Assembly: GCA_005882215.1 (NCBI GenBank)
Contig: VBCK01000133.1
Span: 1 to 49,641, forward strand
Direction of reading: 5' to 3'
Length of the DNA stretch: 49,641 bases
Source: Betaproteobacteria bacterium
GTDB taxonomy: Bacteria > Pseudomonadota > Gammaproteobacteria > Burkholderiales > Burkholderiaceae_F
Part shown: positions 33,601-41,232 of the stretch, in pieces
How positions within the stretch are numbered: the stretch's first letter is position 1
Layout: every line of letters starts with the position of its first letter
Position numbers and translations under genes: made by a program
Notes under the pieces: generated by a model
Databases searched by the model: none
Seen by the model: the letters and a program-made list of their open reading frames with translations, nothing else
Told to the model about the DNA's origin: nothing

Positions 33601-33968
33601 CCGGCCTCGCCGTGCGCAACGTAAGGGCGAAGATCGTGTTCGAGGTGGGACTCGTAGCGGAACGGAAATGTCTCGGCGGATGGCTCGAGAAAAAAATCGA
33701 ACGGGTTATAGACCGACATCTCGACCACCAGGCCAACGGTCAGCAGCAGCTCCTGCGTCTTTTCGGGAAAGACCAGCCGGGCCAGGTAGTTGGAGAACGG
33801 ATCCTGCTGCCAGTTGATGAAGTGGCCTTGGGGCGCAACGTCCAGCGAATAGGACAGCACGCGAGTGCGGCAGTGCGGCGCCGGGCGCAATCGCACGATC
33901 TGGGGTGACAGGCTGATGCGCCGGTCGTAGCGATAGCGGGAGACGTGGTTCAGCGCGACATGGATCAT
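30648..33968 (-). CDS. Transglutaminase-DUF2126 amidoligase fusion
   Basis: A 1106-aa protein (ATG at 33968; MIHVALNHVSRYRYDRRISL). The N-terminal transglutaminase module (about 1-290) has triad C179 (GSCRDTGWLLVQILRHL), H228 (FTDLHAWCEV) and D244 (WIGLDPTSG). It is followed by the long DUF2126 region (about 330-1106) with RLTMGGEPTFV, GRHTGTGGGNHFVLGG, WHNHPALSYLFSTLFIGPTS and GLLEMRAFEMPPH. DUF2126 is placed in the glutamine-synthetase/amidoligase (COOH-NH2 ligase) fold, suggesting that it joins an amine to a carboxylate while the transglutaminase part breaks or exchanges such a bond. It overlaps the next gene by four bases and lies 150 bases after Anbu. Confidence 0.93.
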   Translation of the reverse strand: MIHVALNHVSRYRYDRRISLSPQIVRLRPAPHCRTRVLSYSLDVAPQGHFINWQQDPFSNYLARLVFPEKTQELLLTVGLVVEMSVYNPFDFFLEPSAETFPFRYESHLEHDLRPYVAHGEAGPQLRRFLAAIDQRPRRTIDFLVELNQRLQRQVRYLIRMEPGVQTPEQTLEDASGSCRDTGWLLVQILRHLGLAARFVSGYLIQLKADVQTLDGPAGAASDFTDLHAWCEVYLPGAGWIGLDPTSGLLASEGHIPVACTPEPGSAAPVSGSVDECEVHFDHSMAIQRILESPRVTKPYTEAQWRAIDDLGHQVDADLDRLDVRLTMGGEPTFVATEDRDADEWNTAAVGPKKRLYATELLHRLRDRFGAGGFLHFGQGKWYPGEQLPRWALSVIWRSDGQPCWNDPSLFGDERKASSYAQGDALGLITALATRLGLDPQFVMPGYEDTWYYLWRERRLPINVDPFDSRLDDELERARLRRIFSQGLAESIGYALPIRRDRGAARREPTWVTGRWFLRDQRMYLIPGDSPMGYRLPLDSLPWVSEADAAQVLERDPFAPRPALAEASLLRWQSAGAPARSESQPEPGRFESAAWITRSALCVEPRGGHLYVFLPPLAWLEDYLELLAAVEAAAAELGVRVVLEGYPPPRDPRLKQLSITPDPGVVEVNIHPASGWNELVDQAEFLYEAARLSRLSPEKFMLDGRHTGTGGGNHFVLGGPTPADSPLLRRPDLLASLVSYWHNHPALSYLFSTLFIGPTSQAPRIDEARDEQLYELEIALEELRHRSTQGGAAPPWLVDRLFRNLLVDVTGNTHRAEFCIDKLYSPDGPTGRLGLLEMRAFEMPPHARMSLVQQLMLRALVARFWNQPYTARLTRWGTGLHDRFMLPTFVRMDLEDVLQELSRAGYEFDPGWFAPHFEFRFPRYGEVSARGIHLTLRGALEPWHVLGEEPAGGATARYVDSSVERVELHISGLNDNRHAITVNGRPAPLQPTGRVGEFVAAIRYRAWQPPACLHPTIGVHAPLTFDIVDTWMQRSLGGCRYHVAHPGGRHYDTFPVNAYEAESRRLTRFERTAHTPGDLNVEVERRSLEYPFTLDLRRPDSSLRTS

Positions 33969-34047
33969 GGATGTGCGTTGCCTAAATGAATGACAGCTGA
34001 GCTTCGACCCCACCGTGGCCTGCGACAGAAAAGCGGGAGGATCGGAT

Positions 34048-34073
34048 GCGAGGGGGCCTGGCCGGCCCCTCGC
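34048..34073 (-). terminator. GC-rich hairpin between Anbu and the transglutaminase-DUF2126 gene
   Basis: GCGAGGGG(G)CC / GGCCCCTCGC with one bulged base and a short loop, inside the 150-base gap downstream of Anbu, flanked by GGGAG...CTCCC. No T run follows. It may separate or attenuate the two halves of the cluster. Confidence 0.45.
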
Positions 34074-34118
34074 GCTCCCCCAGCCAATGAGACTTCGGTG
34101 GCTTAGCTCTCAAAAACT

Positions 34119-34994
34119 TCAACGGGGTTTCGGGTCGGGAGTCTGTGCGACCAGCTGGATCGGCATCGAACCGGGAAGCTGGTCGGTTTCCAGTCCCGCC
34201 GGCAGCGGTGCGCGCACCGGCGCGCAGGGTGCTGTTTCCAGGCGCGGAGTCTGCGCAGGTGCCAGCGCGTCGCGCCAGGTCGGGTCGGGTATCTCGGAAA
34301 ACACCTGGCGCAGGCGCGCGCCCCAGGTGTTCCGGATCATCTGCATGTATTCGTTGTCCTGATCGATCTGGACGAACTTCGTCACCCGCAACTGGTCAGC
34401 CTCGTACACCAGCAGGTCCAGCGGCAGGCCCACCGAAATGTTCGAGCGCAAGGTGGAATCCATCGAAACCAGCGCGCACTTGGCGGCTTCGCCCAGCTCG
34501 GTGGCGGGCGACAGAACCCGGTCGATGATCGGTTTGCCGTACTTGGACTCGCCGATCTGGAAATAGGGATTCTCGGGCGTGGCCTCGATGAAATTGCCGG
34601 CCGCATAGACCTGGAACAGTCGCATCGATTCGCCGCGGATCTGACCGCCGAATATGAAGCTGCAGTTGAATTCGATGCCGGCCTCCTTCAACGCCTCGGC
34701 GTCGCGGGCGTAAATCTCGCGCACCGCGTCGCCTACCACCCGCACGGCCTGCAGCATTCCACCGGCGTTCCACACCGACGTCTGCCCGCGTGCCAGCCGT
34801 TCGCACACGATCTGTTGCACTGCCTGGGTGATCGCCAGGTTGCCGGCGTTCAACAGCACCATCAGGCGCTCGCCCGGATGCTCGAACACGGTCATCTTGC
34901 GGAACGTCGAGATCTGATCGACGCCGGCGTTGGTCCGCGAATCCGACAGGAACACCAGCCCGCTGTCCAGGCGCATTCCCACGCAATAGGTCAT
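34119..34994 (-). CDS. anbu: Anbu proteasome-like peptidase with Pro-rich C-terminal extension
   Basis: A 291-aa Ntn-hydrolase of the Anbu (ancestral beta subunit) family, related to HslV and proteasome beta subunits. After Met removal, T1 would be the nucleophile (TYCVGMRLDSG), with D17 (SDSRTN) and K32 (FRKM) in the proteasome positions. The core ends near residue 240 (NTWGARLRQVFSEIP). About 50 further residues are Pro/Ala-rich (ALAPAQTPRLETAPCAPVRA, then PLPAGLETDQLPG) and are not part of the conserved fold. The start has AGGAG nine bases upstream. It lies between the alpha-E gene and the transglutaminase-amidoligase gene, its usual neighbours. Confidence 0.93.
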   Translation of the reverse strand: MTYCVGMRLDSGLVFLSDSRTNAGVDQISTFRKMTVFEHPGERLMVLLNAGNLAITQAVQQIVCERLARGQTSVWNAGGMLQAVRVVGDAVREIYARDAEALKEAGIEFNCSFIFGGQIRGESMRLFQVYAAGNFIEATPENPYFQIGESKYGKPIIDRVLSPATELGEAAKCALVSMDSTLRSNISVGLPLDLLVYEADQLRVTKFVQIDQDNEYMQMIRNTWGARLRQVFSEIPDPTWRDALAPAQTPRLETAPCAPVRAPLPAGLETDQLPGSMPIQLVAQTPDPKPR

Positions 34995-35103
34995 TTCAAT
35001 CGATCTCCTGGACCGGATCCCGGCGGCGCCACCTGCTAGTGCTCATTGTGATCGGCTGATGTTAAACCGCACCGGCTCGAGAACTCGACCCTTTCGTAAG
35101 ATT
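34995..35103. promoter_or_regulatory. Gap upstream of Anbu with a palindrome
   Basis: 109 bases between the alpha-E stop and the Anbu start. Contains TCGAG-AA-CTCGA (35077-35088), a 12-base inverted repeat, and an AT-richer segment (ATTGTGATCGGCTGATGTTAA). An internal promoter for Anbu is possible, but I cannot define it. Confidence 0.3.
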
Positions 35104-36078
35104 TCATCGGACCGCCGGCGGCACCAGAAAGTCCTGGCTGATCCGCTGGCCCAGGTCATTGACCCGCTTCAGGAACGCAGTCAGGAACGGGTGCAGGCCG
35201 GTATCCAGGATGTCGTCGATGCGGCCGTATTGAAGCCCGGCGCGCAGCAGCCCGGCGCGCCGCGACGTCTCGTCGGACTGGTCGTTGCGAATCTGATCGA
35301 GGGTGCTGCATACCTCGTTCATCGAGGCCAGCAGCGAGCGCGGCATGTCGCCCCGCAGCATCAGCAGCTCGGCCACACGCGACGGCGTGATCACGTCGCG
35401 GTAGACCTTGCGGTAGATCTCGAACGCGGACACCGAGCGCAGCACCGCCGCCCAGTAGTAGAAATCCAGGTACGGCTCCTCGGTCGAATCCTCGACCGGC
35501 GGCAGGGCGCTGGGCTGCGGGCCCACCCCGTGGAACTTGGTGTCCAGGATCCGGGCCGTGTTGTCCGAGCGCTCCAGAAAGGTTCCCAGCCGGATGAAGT
35601 AGTACGCCTCGTCTTTCAGGGTGGTGCCGATCGTCACGCCGCGCGACAGGTGCGAGCGGAATTTGACCCATTCGAAGAACTCGTGCGGATCGCGCTCGAG
35701 CAGCCCGTTCTTTAGATGCGGCTGCAGTTGCAGCCAGGTGTCGTTGTGGGTTTCCCACACCTCGGTGGTCAAGGTCCCGCGCACCGCCCGCGCGTTCTCG
35801 CGGGCGGCCTGCAGACAGCAGTAGATCGAGGACTGGTTGCCCGGATCGCGCACCATGAAATCGAGCACATCGCGGGGCGTCAACTTCCCGAAGCGGGCGT
35901 CGAATGCCGGTTGCAGCTCCGAGATGCCGAGCATCGCGCGCCAACCGCGCTCGGCCGCTTCGCGCGACATGGGCAGCAGCGATGTCGTCACATTCACGTC
36001 CAGCATCCGGGCAGTGTTCTCGGCCCGCTCGATGTAGCGGGCCATCCAGAACAGGTGGTCGGCGGTGCGACTGAGCAT
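35104..36078 (-). CDS. Alpha-E domain protein (COG2307/DUF403)
   Basis: A 324-aa all-helical protein. The N-terminal family signature is MLSRTADHLFWMARYIERAE, with NTARMLDVNV following. Further landmarks are FMVRDPGNQSSIYCCLQAAR, ENARAVRGTLTTEVWE and RLGTFLERSDNTARILD. Conserved Glu/Arg/Asp residues suggest a ligand or metal pocket, but the biochemical role of alpha-E proteins is not established. It begins 11 bases after the ATP-grasp stop and matches the fused alpha-E domain of the gene at 30651-28111, so the window holds two alpha-E copies. Confidence 0.93.
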   Translation of the reverse strand: MLSRTADHLFWMARYIERAENTARMLDVNVTTSLLPMSREAAERGWRAMLGISELQPAFDARFGKLTPRDVLDFMVRDPGNQSSIYCCLQAARENARAVRGTLTTEVWETHNDTWLQLQPHLKNGLLERDPHEFFEWVKFRSHLSRGVTIGTTLKDEAYYFIRLGTFLERSDNTARILDTKFHGVGPQPSALPPVEDSTEEPYLDFYYWAAVLRSVSAFEIYRKVYRDVITPSRVAELLMLRGDMPRSLLASMNEVCSTLDQIRNDQSDETSRRAGLLRAGLQYGRIDDILDTGLHPFLTAFLKRVNDLGQRISQDFLVPPAVR

Positions 36079-36089
36079 CGGTGCCGGTG

Positions 36090-37505
36090 CTAGCGGCCAA
36101 GGACCCAGGTGTCCTTGGTACCCCCGCCCTGGGAAGAATTCACCACCAGCGATCCCTCGCGCAGCGCAACGCGCGTCAGACCGCCCGGCACCATCGTGAC
36201 CTCGCCGCCCGACAACACGAACGGCCGCAGATCGATGTGCCGCGGCGCAACACCCGAGTCCACGTAGGTCGGGCAGGTCGACAGGGCCAGCGTCGGCTGC
36301 GCGATGTAGTTGTTGGGGTTGCCGCGCAGCCGGCGGCCGAAGTCGTCCAGCTCTTCGCGCGTTGCGGACGGACCGATCAGCATTCCGTAGCCGCCGGCGT
36401 TATGAACTTCCTTCACGACCAGCTGCGGCAGGTGCTCGAGCGTGAATTCGAGTTCCTCGCGGTTGCGGCACTTGTAGGTCGGCACGTTGGCAAGCAGCGG
36501 CTTCTCGCCCAGGTAGAACGCGATCATGTCGGGCACGAACGGATAGATCGACTTGTCGTCGGCCACCCCCGTGCCGATCGCGTTGGCCAGCGTGACGCGC
36601 CCGGCCCGGTACACGTCCAGCAGGCCCGACACACCGAGCGCGGAGTCCTTGCGAAACACCTTCGGGTCGAGGAAATCGTCGTCGATCCGGCGGTAGATCA
36701 CGTCCACCCGCTTGGGGCCCCGCGTGGTCCGCATGTACACGCCGTTGTCCTGCACGAACAGGTCCTGGCCTTCGACCAGCTCGATGCCCATTTGCTGGGC
36801 CAGGAAGGCATGCTCGAAATACGCCGAGTTGTACATGCCTGGCGTCTGCAGCACCACGGTCGGATCATCCACACCGAGCGGCGCTACCGAGCGCAGGTTT
36901 TCCAGCAGCAGATCCGGGTAGTGCTCGACCGGCGCCACCCGATTGCAGGCAAACAGGTCCGGGAACAGCCGCATCATCATCCGGCGGTCTTCCAGCATGT
37001 ACGACACGCCGCTCGGCACCCGCAGGTTGTCCTCCAGCACGAAGTAATCGCCGCCGTCGGCCCGCACGATGTCGATTCCGGCCACGTGCGCGTAAATGCC
37101 GCCCGGAACATCGATCCCCTTCATCTGAGGTCGGTACTGGGCGTTGCCGAAAACCGCCTCGGCCGGAATGCGGCCAGCCCGCACGATTTCTGCTTCGTGG
37201 TAGATATCGTGTAGAAACAGGTTCAACGTCTTCACGCGCTGGCGCAGTCCGGCCTCGAGCCGGCGCCACTCGTCGGCCGGGATGATGCGTGGAATCACAT
37301 CGAACGGGATCAGCCGCTCGGTGCCGGCGCTTTCGCCGTAAACGGCAAATGTGATGCCGACCCGCCGGAACACCAGGTCGGCCTCGGCTCGCTTGAGCCG
37401 CATCAGGTCATCGCTCTGGCGCGACAACCATGATTCGAACTCGCGGTAGTGGGAGCGCACGCCCCCGTCTGCCGCGTACATTTCATTGAAGGTGGCGTGC
37501 GACAT
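36090..37505 (-). CDS. Circularly permuted ATP-grasp protein (COG2308)
   Basis: A 471-aa protein, first gene of the leftward cluster (ATG at 37505; MSHATFNEMYAADGGVRSHY). All family motifs look intact: LVFRRVGITFAVYGESAGTE, LQTPGMYNSAYFEHAFLAQQ, RKDSALGVSGLLDVYRAGRV, LANAIGTGVADDKSIYPFVP, VKEVHNAGGYGMLIGPSAT (Lys and Gly-rich loop), RHIDLRPFVLSGG and NSSQGGGTKDTWVLGR. ATP-grasp enzymes ligate a carboxylate to an amine through an acyl phosphate, so this is probably the active peptide-bond-forming enzyme of the cluster. Its substrate is not known. The paralogue fused to alpha-E lacks several of these motifs. Confidence 0.94.
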   Translation of the reverse strand: MSHATFNEMYAADGGVRSHYREFESWLSRQSDDLMRLKRAEADLVFRRVGITFAVYGESAGTERLIPFDVIPRIIPADEWRRLEAGLRQRVKTLNLFLHDIYHEAEIVRAGRIPAEAVFGNAQYRPQMKGIDVPGGIYAHVAGIDIVRADGGDYFVLEDNLRVPSGVSYMLEDRRMMMRLFPDLFACNRVAPVEHYPDLLLENLRSVAPLGVDDPTVVLQTPGMYNSAYFEHAFLAQQMGIELVEGQDLFVQDNGVYMRTTRGPKRVDVIYRRIDDDFLDPKVFRKDSALGVSGLLDVYRAGRVTLANAIGTGVADDKSIYPFVPDMIAFYLGEKPLLANVPTYKCRNREELEFTLEHLPQLVVKEVHNAGGYGMLIGPSATREELDDFGRRLRGNPNNYIAQPTLALSTCPTYVDSGVAPRHIDLRPFVLSGGEVTMVPGGLTRVALREGSLVVNSSQGGGTKDTWVLGR

Positions 37506-37607
37506 CGGCTGCCGGGCGCGGACAAGAGGACAAGAAACCTAAAGCACGCAAATTCCACGCCTGAAAGGCGGTCAATGCAAGATACTCGGATCTGCGGCCC
37601 GTGTGCA

Positions 37608-37629
37608 CGAAAATGGGCCGCTCAGGCCC
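37608..37629 (-). terminator. Intrinsic terminator after the MFS exporter gene
   Basis: On the minus strand GGGCC-TGAGC-GGCCC is followed by ATTTTCG, 54 bases after the MFS stop (37683) and before the ATP-grasp gene. It separates the efflux block from the Anbu cluster. Confidence 0.65.
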
Positions 37630-37682
37630 GGGAGGTGCACCGACGCGGTGCGTCGGGAGCACCGGCACTGGGGTGACGCCGA

Positions 37683-39134
37683 TCAGAGCCGGATCCGCGG
37701 CACGCGCGAGGCGAACCAGGCGCCGATCGCAGCCACCGCCGCCAGCGCGCCGAAGCCGATCCGTATCGCGTGGCTGAGCTGTGACGCCGTCGTTGCCGCC
37801 AGGTTGTGCGGGTCGATCCGGGCCGCACTGCCGGGCGCCAGCGCGAACACGAAGGCGCCGAAGATCGCCGTGCCCAGCGCCGCCCCGATGTAGCGCGACA
37901 GCGATACGGCGGACGCCGCGGCGCCGAGGCGATCCCGCCCGGCCAGCGTCTGGCTGACGATCTGCGCGGTCGGCATCACGCTGCCGAATCCGAATCCGCA
38001 CAGCGCTCCGAGCACGGCGATCAAGTCGCTGCGCGGAGGCAGTACGCACATCAGCACCAGCGCGACGCACGAGATCGAAAGACCCGCGATCGGCATTTCG
38101 GCGGCCCGCCCGGTGCGGCTCACGATCCGGCCCGTGACCGTGGAGCCGGCCACGATACCCAGCGTCATCGGCAGCAGCAGGGCACCGGACTGCCTCGCGT
38201 CCGCCCCGTGTCCGATCTGCGTCAGGATGGGCAGGAAAAAGATCAGCGCGAACAGGCAGGACGCGAACGAGACGATCGTCAGGCACAGATACCGGATCGA
38301 TCGTTCGCGCAGCAATTCGATCGGCAGGAATGGATCGGGCCGGCGCAGCTCACGGGTGATGACCACGGCCCACAGCACAGCACTGCCGATGGCCAGTATC
38401 AAGCCGGTGGGCGAGGTCCAACCGAACCGGTAGCCGGCGAAGCTCGCCCAGACCAGCGAGACGGTCACGGCGCTGGCGAATGCCAGGGCTCCGAGGGGAT
38501 CGGCCGGCGTCGCTGCCGGATTTCCGGATCCACGCGGCAGGCGAAGCAGGCGCCAGCCCGCAATCAGGCACAGCGGCAAATTCACCAGGAACAGCCAGCG
38601 CCAACCGACGTGATGCACCACCAGCCCGCCGATCAGGGGTCCGCCCACGTTGGCCAGCGTGAAGACGGACGCGAAATACGCCTGGAAGCGGGCGCGCTCG
38701 CGTGGTGGCACCAGCTCCCCGATCAGCGACTGGGCCATCACCATCAGTCCGCCCCCGCCCAAGCCCTGCAAGACCCGCGCCGCCACCAGCATGCCGAGCG
38801 AAACGGCCAGTCCGCAGGCGGCAGAGCCGGCGCAAAATACGGCGAGCGCCACCAGCAGCGTGTCGCGCCGCCCGTAGCGATCGCCCAGTCGCCCGTACAG
38901 GGGCACCGTGGCGGTGATCGCGATCAGGTAGGCGACCGACACCCAGGTGGTATCGCGCAGCCCTCCCAGCTCGGCGGCGATACTGGGCGTCGCCGTGGCG
39001 AGCAGCGTCTGATCCGCAGCCGCCAGGAACATCGGCAGCATCACCGCCGAAAAGATCTGCAGGAAGCGACCGACCGACACCGATTGGCCGGGCCGTGCGT
39101 TCCCTTCCGGGTTTGCATCCACGTCGGACGACAC
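37683..39134 (-). CDS. 14-TM MFS drug exporter (DHA2/EmrB-QacA type)
   Basis: A 483-aa inner-membrane transporter with a GTG start at 39134 (no Met occurs before the first helix). Motifs: DQTLLATATPSIAAELGGL, motif A GRLGDRYGRRDTLL, GLGGGGLMVMAQSLIGEL and the second-half GRIVSRTGRAAEMP. The length and 14 hydrophobic stretches fit the DHA2 family of drug:H+ antiporters. It is the last gene of the block that begins with the RND pump and is followed by a terminator. It may work with the GST-like gene upstream, but the co-operation is inferred only from position. Confidence 0.9.
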   Translation of the reverse strand: MSSDVDANPEGNARPGQSVSVGRFLQIFSAVMLPMFLAAADQTLLATATPSIAAELGGLRDTTWVSVAYLIAITATVPLYGRLGDRYGRRDTLLVALAVFCAGSAACGLAVSLGMLVAARVLQGLGGGGLMVMAQSLIGELVPPRERARFQAYFASVFTLANVGGPLIGGLVVHHVGWRWLFLVNLPLCLIAGWRLLRLPRGSGNPAATPADPLGALAFASAVTVSLVWASFAGYRFGWTSPTGLILAIGSAVLWAVVITRELRRPDPFLPIELLRERSIRYLCLTIVSFASCLFALIFFLPILTQIGHGADARQSGALLLPMTLGIVAGSTVTGRIVSRTGRAAEMPIAGLSISCVALVLMCVLPPRSDLIAVLGALCGFGFGSVMPTAQIVSQTLAGRDRLGAAASAVSLSRYIGAALGTAIFGAFVFALAPGSAARIDPHNLAATTASQLSHAIRIGFGALAAVAAIGAWFASRVPRIRL

Positions 39135-39171
39135 GATTCGGCCGGTCTCCGACTCAGGACACGAGTTTCAT

Positions 39172-39783
39172 CTAGGAAGGCTCAAAGGTGATCTGGATGT
39201 GCTTCGGTTGCGACGCGACGCGCGCCAGCCAGTGCCGGACCGCTGGAAAGGGCGCCAGGTCGAGCTGCGCTTCGTGCGCGACGTGGGTGTAGGCGTACAG
39301 AGCGATGTCGGCAACGCTGTAACGCTCGCCGGCAAAGTATGCGTGAGTCTTCAAATGCGTTTCCATCACGTCCAGAGCGGCCCGTCCGCGCGCCAGCCGG
39401 TCGGGCAACTCCGCGCGACGCGGCGAGTCCGCAGGCAGGTGCTTCAGTATGAAGCGGGGCGTGGCGACATAGGGCTCGTGGCTGTATTGCTCAAAAAACA
39501 TCCACTGCAACGCTTGAGACTGCGCAAGGGGTTCGTCCGGAACGAAAGGCGAACCCACCCCGAGATACCAGAGAATGGCGTTGGACTCCGCAAGACACAC
39601 TCCGCTGTCGAGCTCGAGCATCGGAATGCGTCCGTTCGGATTCTTCGCCAGGAACTCGGGCGTGCGTGTCTCGCCCGCCATGATGTCGCGCTCGACCCGG
39701 CGGTAGCGCAGATCGAGCTGCGCCAGCAGCAGACGGGCCTTGTAGCCGTTGCCGGAATCCAGATAGTCGTACAAGGTCAGCAT
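39172..39783 (-). CDS. Glutathione S-transferase-like protein
   Basis: A 203-aa protein with a thioredoxin-like GST N-domain (residues 1-77; MLTLYDYLDSGNGYKARLLL, NPNGRIPMLELDSGVCLAES, where PML and ES-NAI are the cis-Pro and glutathione-binding landmarks) and a helical C-domain (AYFAGERYSVADIALYAYTH). The family conjugates or exchanges glutathione on electrophiles. Ser10 in the DSGNG segment may be the catalytic residue. It lies between the outer-membrane factor of the RND pump and the MFS exporter on the same strand. Confidence 0.88.
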   Translation of the reverse strand: MLTLYDYLDSGNGYKARLLLAQLDLRYRRVERDIMAGETRTPEFLAKNPNGRIPMLELDSGVCLAESNAILWYLGVGSPFVPDEPLAQSQALQWMFFEQYSHEPYVATPRFILKHLPADSPRRAELPDRLARGRAALDVMETHLKTHAYFAGERYSVADIALYAYTHVAHEAQLDLAPFPAVRHWLARVASQPKHIQITFEPS

Positions 39784-39813
39784 CAGAATTCCTACTCTAG
39801 CAGGCGCGGCCTT

Positions 39814-41232
39814 CTAGTTCTGCTTTGGCAAGGCTTCCCAGCCGCCGCCCAACGCCTGGATCAGCTGTACGGTGGCGGCGGCTCTGCGGCCGTCGATCGC
39901 AAGCGCATTCTGCCGACTCGACAGCTCGGTCGTCTGCGCCGTGATCACGTTCAGGTAGCTCACCGTGCCCCCCTTGTACTGGCTGATCGTCAAGGCGAGT
40001 GATTCCTGCGCCGCCTTGACCGCGGCCGCCTCGACGACGGCCTCCTGGGCCAGTATCCGCAACGAGGCCAGGCTGTCCTCGACGTTTTGCAGCGCGGCCA
40101 GCACCGTCTTGCGGTAGGTGGCGGTCGCCGCGTCCCACCCTGCCACCGCCTGATCGCGTGCCGCCGAGCGCGCGCCGGCGTCGAACAGCTTTTCGGCCAG
40201 CGCGGGCCCGAGCGACCAGACGCGGAAAGGGACCGAGAACAGCGACGCGCCCGACGGGGCCGAGTAGCCGCCGGTAGCGCTTAGCGTCACGGTCGGGAAA
40301 AATGCGGCCGTCGCGACGCCGATCTGCGCGTTGGCAGCGGCGGCGCGTCGCTCAGCCGCCGCCACGTCCGGTCGCCGCTCCAGCAGCGCGGACGGCAGCA
40401 AAGCGGGTACGGCCGGAAACTGCAGCTGGTAGGGCCGAACCACGATCGACAAATCCGCCGGCGCCTTGCCGCTCAGAACCGCGATCGCGTGCTCCAGCTG
40501 GGCACGCGAGATTCGCGCGTCGATTGCTTGCGCGCGGGTCGCCTCCAGCTGCGCTTGCGCCTGCGTCACGTCGCTGCGCGCCGCCACGCCGGCGCGATAA
40601 CGGCTCTCGGTGAGCTGCAGCGATTTCTCGTACGCGTCGACCGCGTCCTCGAGCAGGCGCCGCTGCTCGTCGGCCACGCGAAGCGACAGATAGTCGGCCA
40701 CCAGCTGGCCCTGCAGGCTCAGCGTGGTCGCGGCCAGCTCGCTTGCACTGGCCTGTGCCGAAGCCTGCGTCTGCTCCAGGCTGCGCCGCAACCCGCCCCA
40801 CAGGTCGACTTCCCAGGACGTACCCAGCGTGACCGAATCGAATGTGGTCGGCCGCACGCTGCGCGAGGCTGTGGTGCCGCTGGCGCCCTGGGTCCGGACC
40901 GACGATGCATTGAGACTGATGACCGGAAACAGGCCGGCGAACGCCTGCCGGGCCAACGCGGTCGCTTGGCGGTAGTTGGCCTCGGCCACCCGCACGTCCT
41001 GGTTGGCCGCGGCGACCTGCTCGACGAGCGTATCGAGATCCTGGTCGTTGAAGATCTGCCACCAGGGGGCGGATATCCGGCCGTCGGACGGCTGGGCCGG
41101 CTTCCAGTCGGGGTCCTCCTTGAAACCGGCGGGTAGCTGCAGCGCCGGTCGGACGTAGTCGGGCCCGACCGCGCAGGCGGCCAGAAGGAGCGCCGCCAAC
41201 AGGCAGGCCGCTGAGCGGCAAGCGATCTTCAT
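39814..41232 (-). CDS. RND efflux outer-membrane factor lipoprotein (NodT/OprM type)
   Basis: A 472-aa protein starting with a lipoprotein signal ([19 protein letters not shown]; lipidated Cys about residue 20). The typical outer-membrane factor pattern follows: [72 protein letters not shown] and [21 protein letters not shown]. It forms the TolC-like channel through the outer membrane. Its ATG overlaps the stop of the upstream permease (ATGA), so it is translated with the pump. This gives the adaptor-permease-permease-outer-membrane order of MuxABC-OpmB. Confidence 0.93.
   Translation of the reverse strand: MKIACRSAACLLAALLLAACAVGPDYVRPALQLPAGFKEDPDWKPAQPSDGRISAPWWQIFNDQDLDTLVEQVAAANQDVRVAEANYRQATALARQAFAGLFPVISLNASSVRTQGASGTTASRSVRPTTFDSVTLGTSWEVDLWGGLRRSLEQTQASAQASASELAATTLSLQGQLVADYLSLRVADEQRRLLEDAVDAYEKSLQLTESRYRAGVAARSDVTQAQAQLEATRAQAIDARISRAQLEHAIAVLSGKAPADLSIVVRPYQLQFPAVPALLPSALLERRPDVAAAERRAAAANAQIGVATAAFFPTVTLSATGGYSAPSGASLFSVPFRVWSLGPALAEKLFDAGARSAARDQAVAGWDAATATYRKTVLAALQNVEDSLASLRILAQEAVVEAAAVKAAQESLALTISQYKGGTVSYLNVITAQTTELSSRQNALAIDGRRAAATVQLIQALGGGWEALPKQN

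Noticed and set aside
31956-33908. 650-codon rightward open frame
   Set aside because: Antisense to the transglutaminase-DUF2126 gene. Composition is that of a shadow (Arg/Gln/His-rich), with no recognisable domain.
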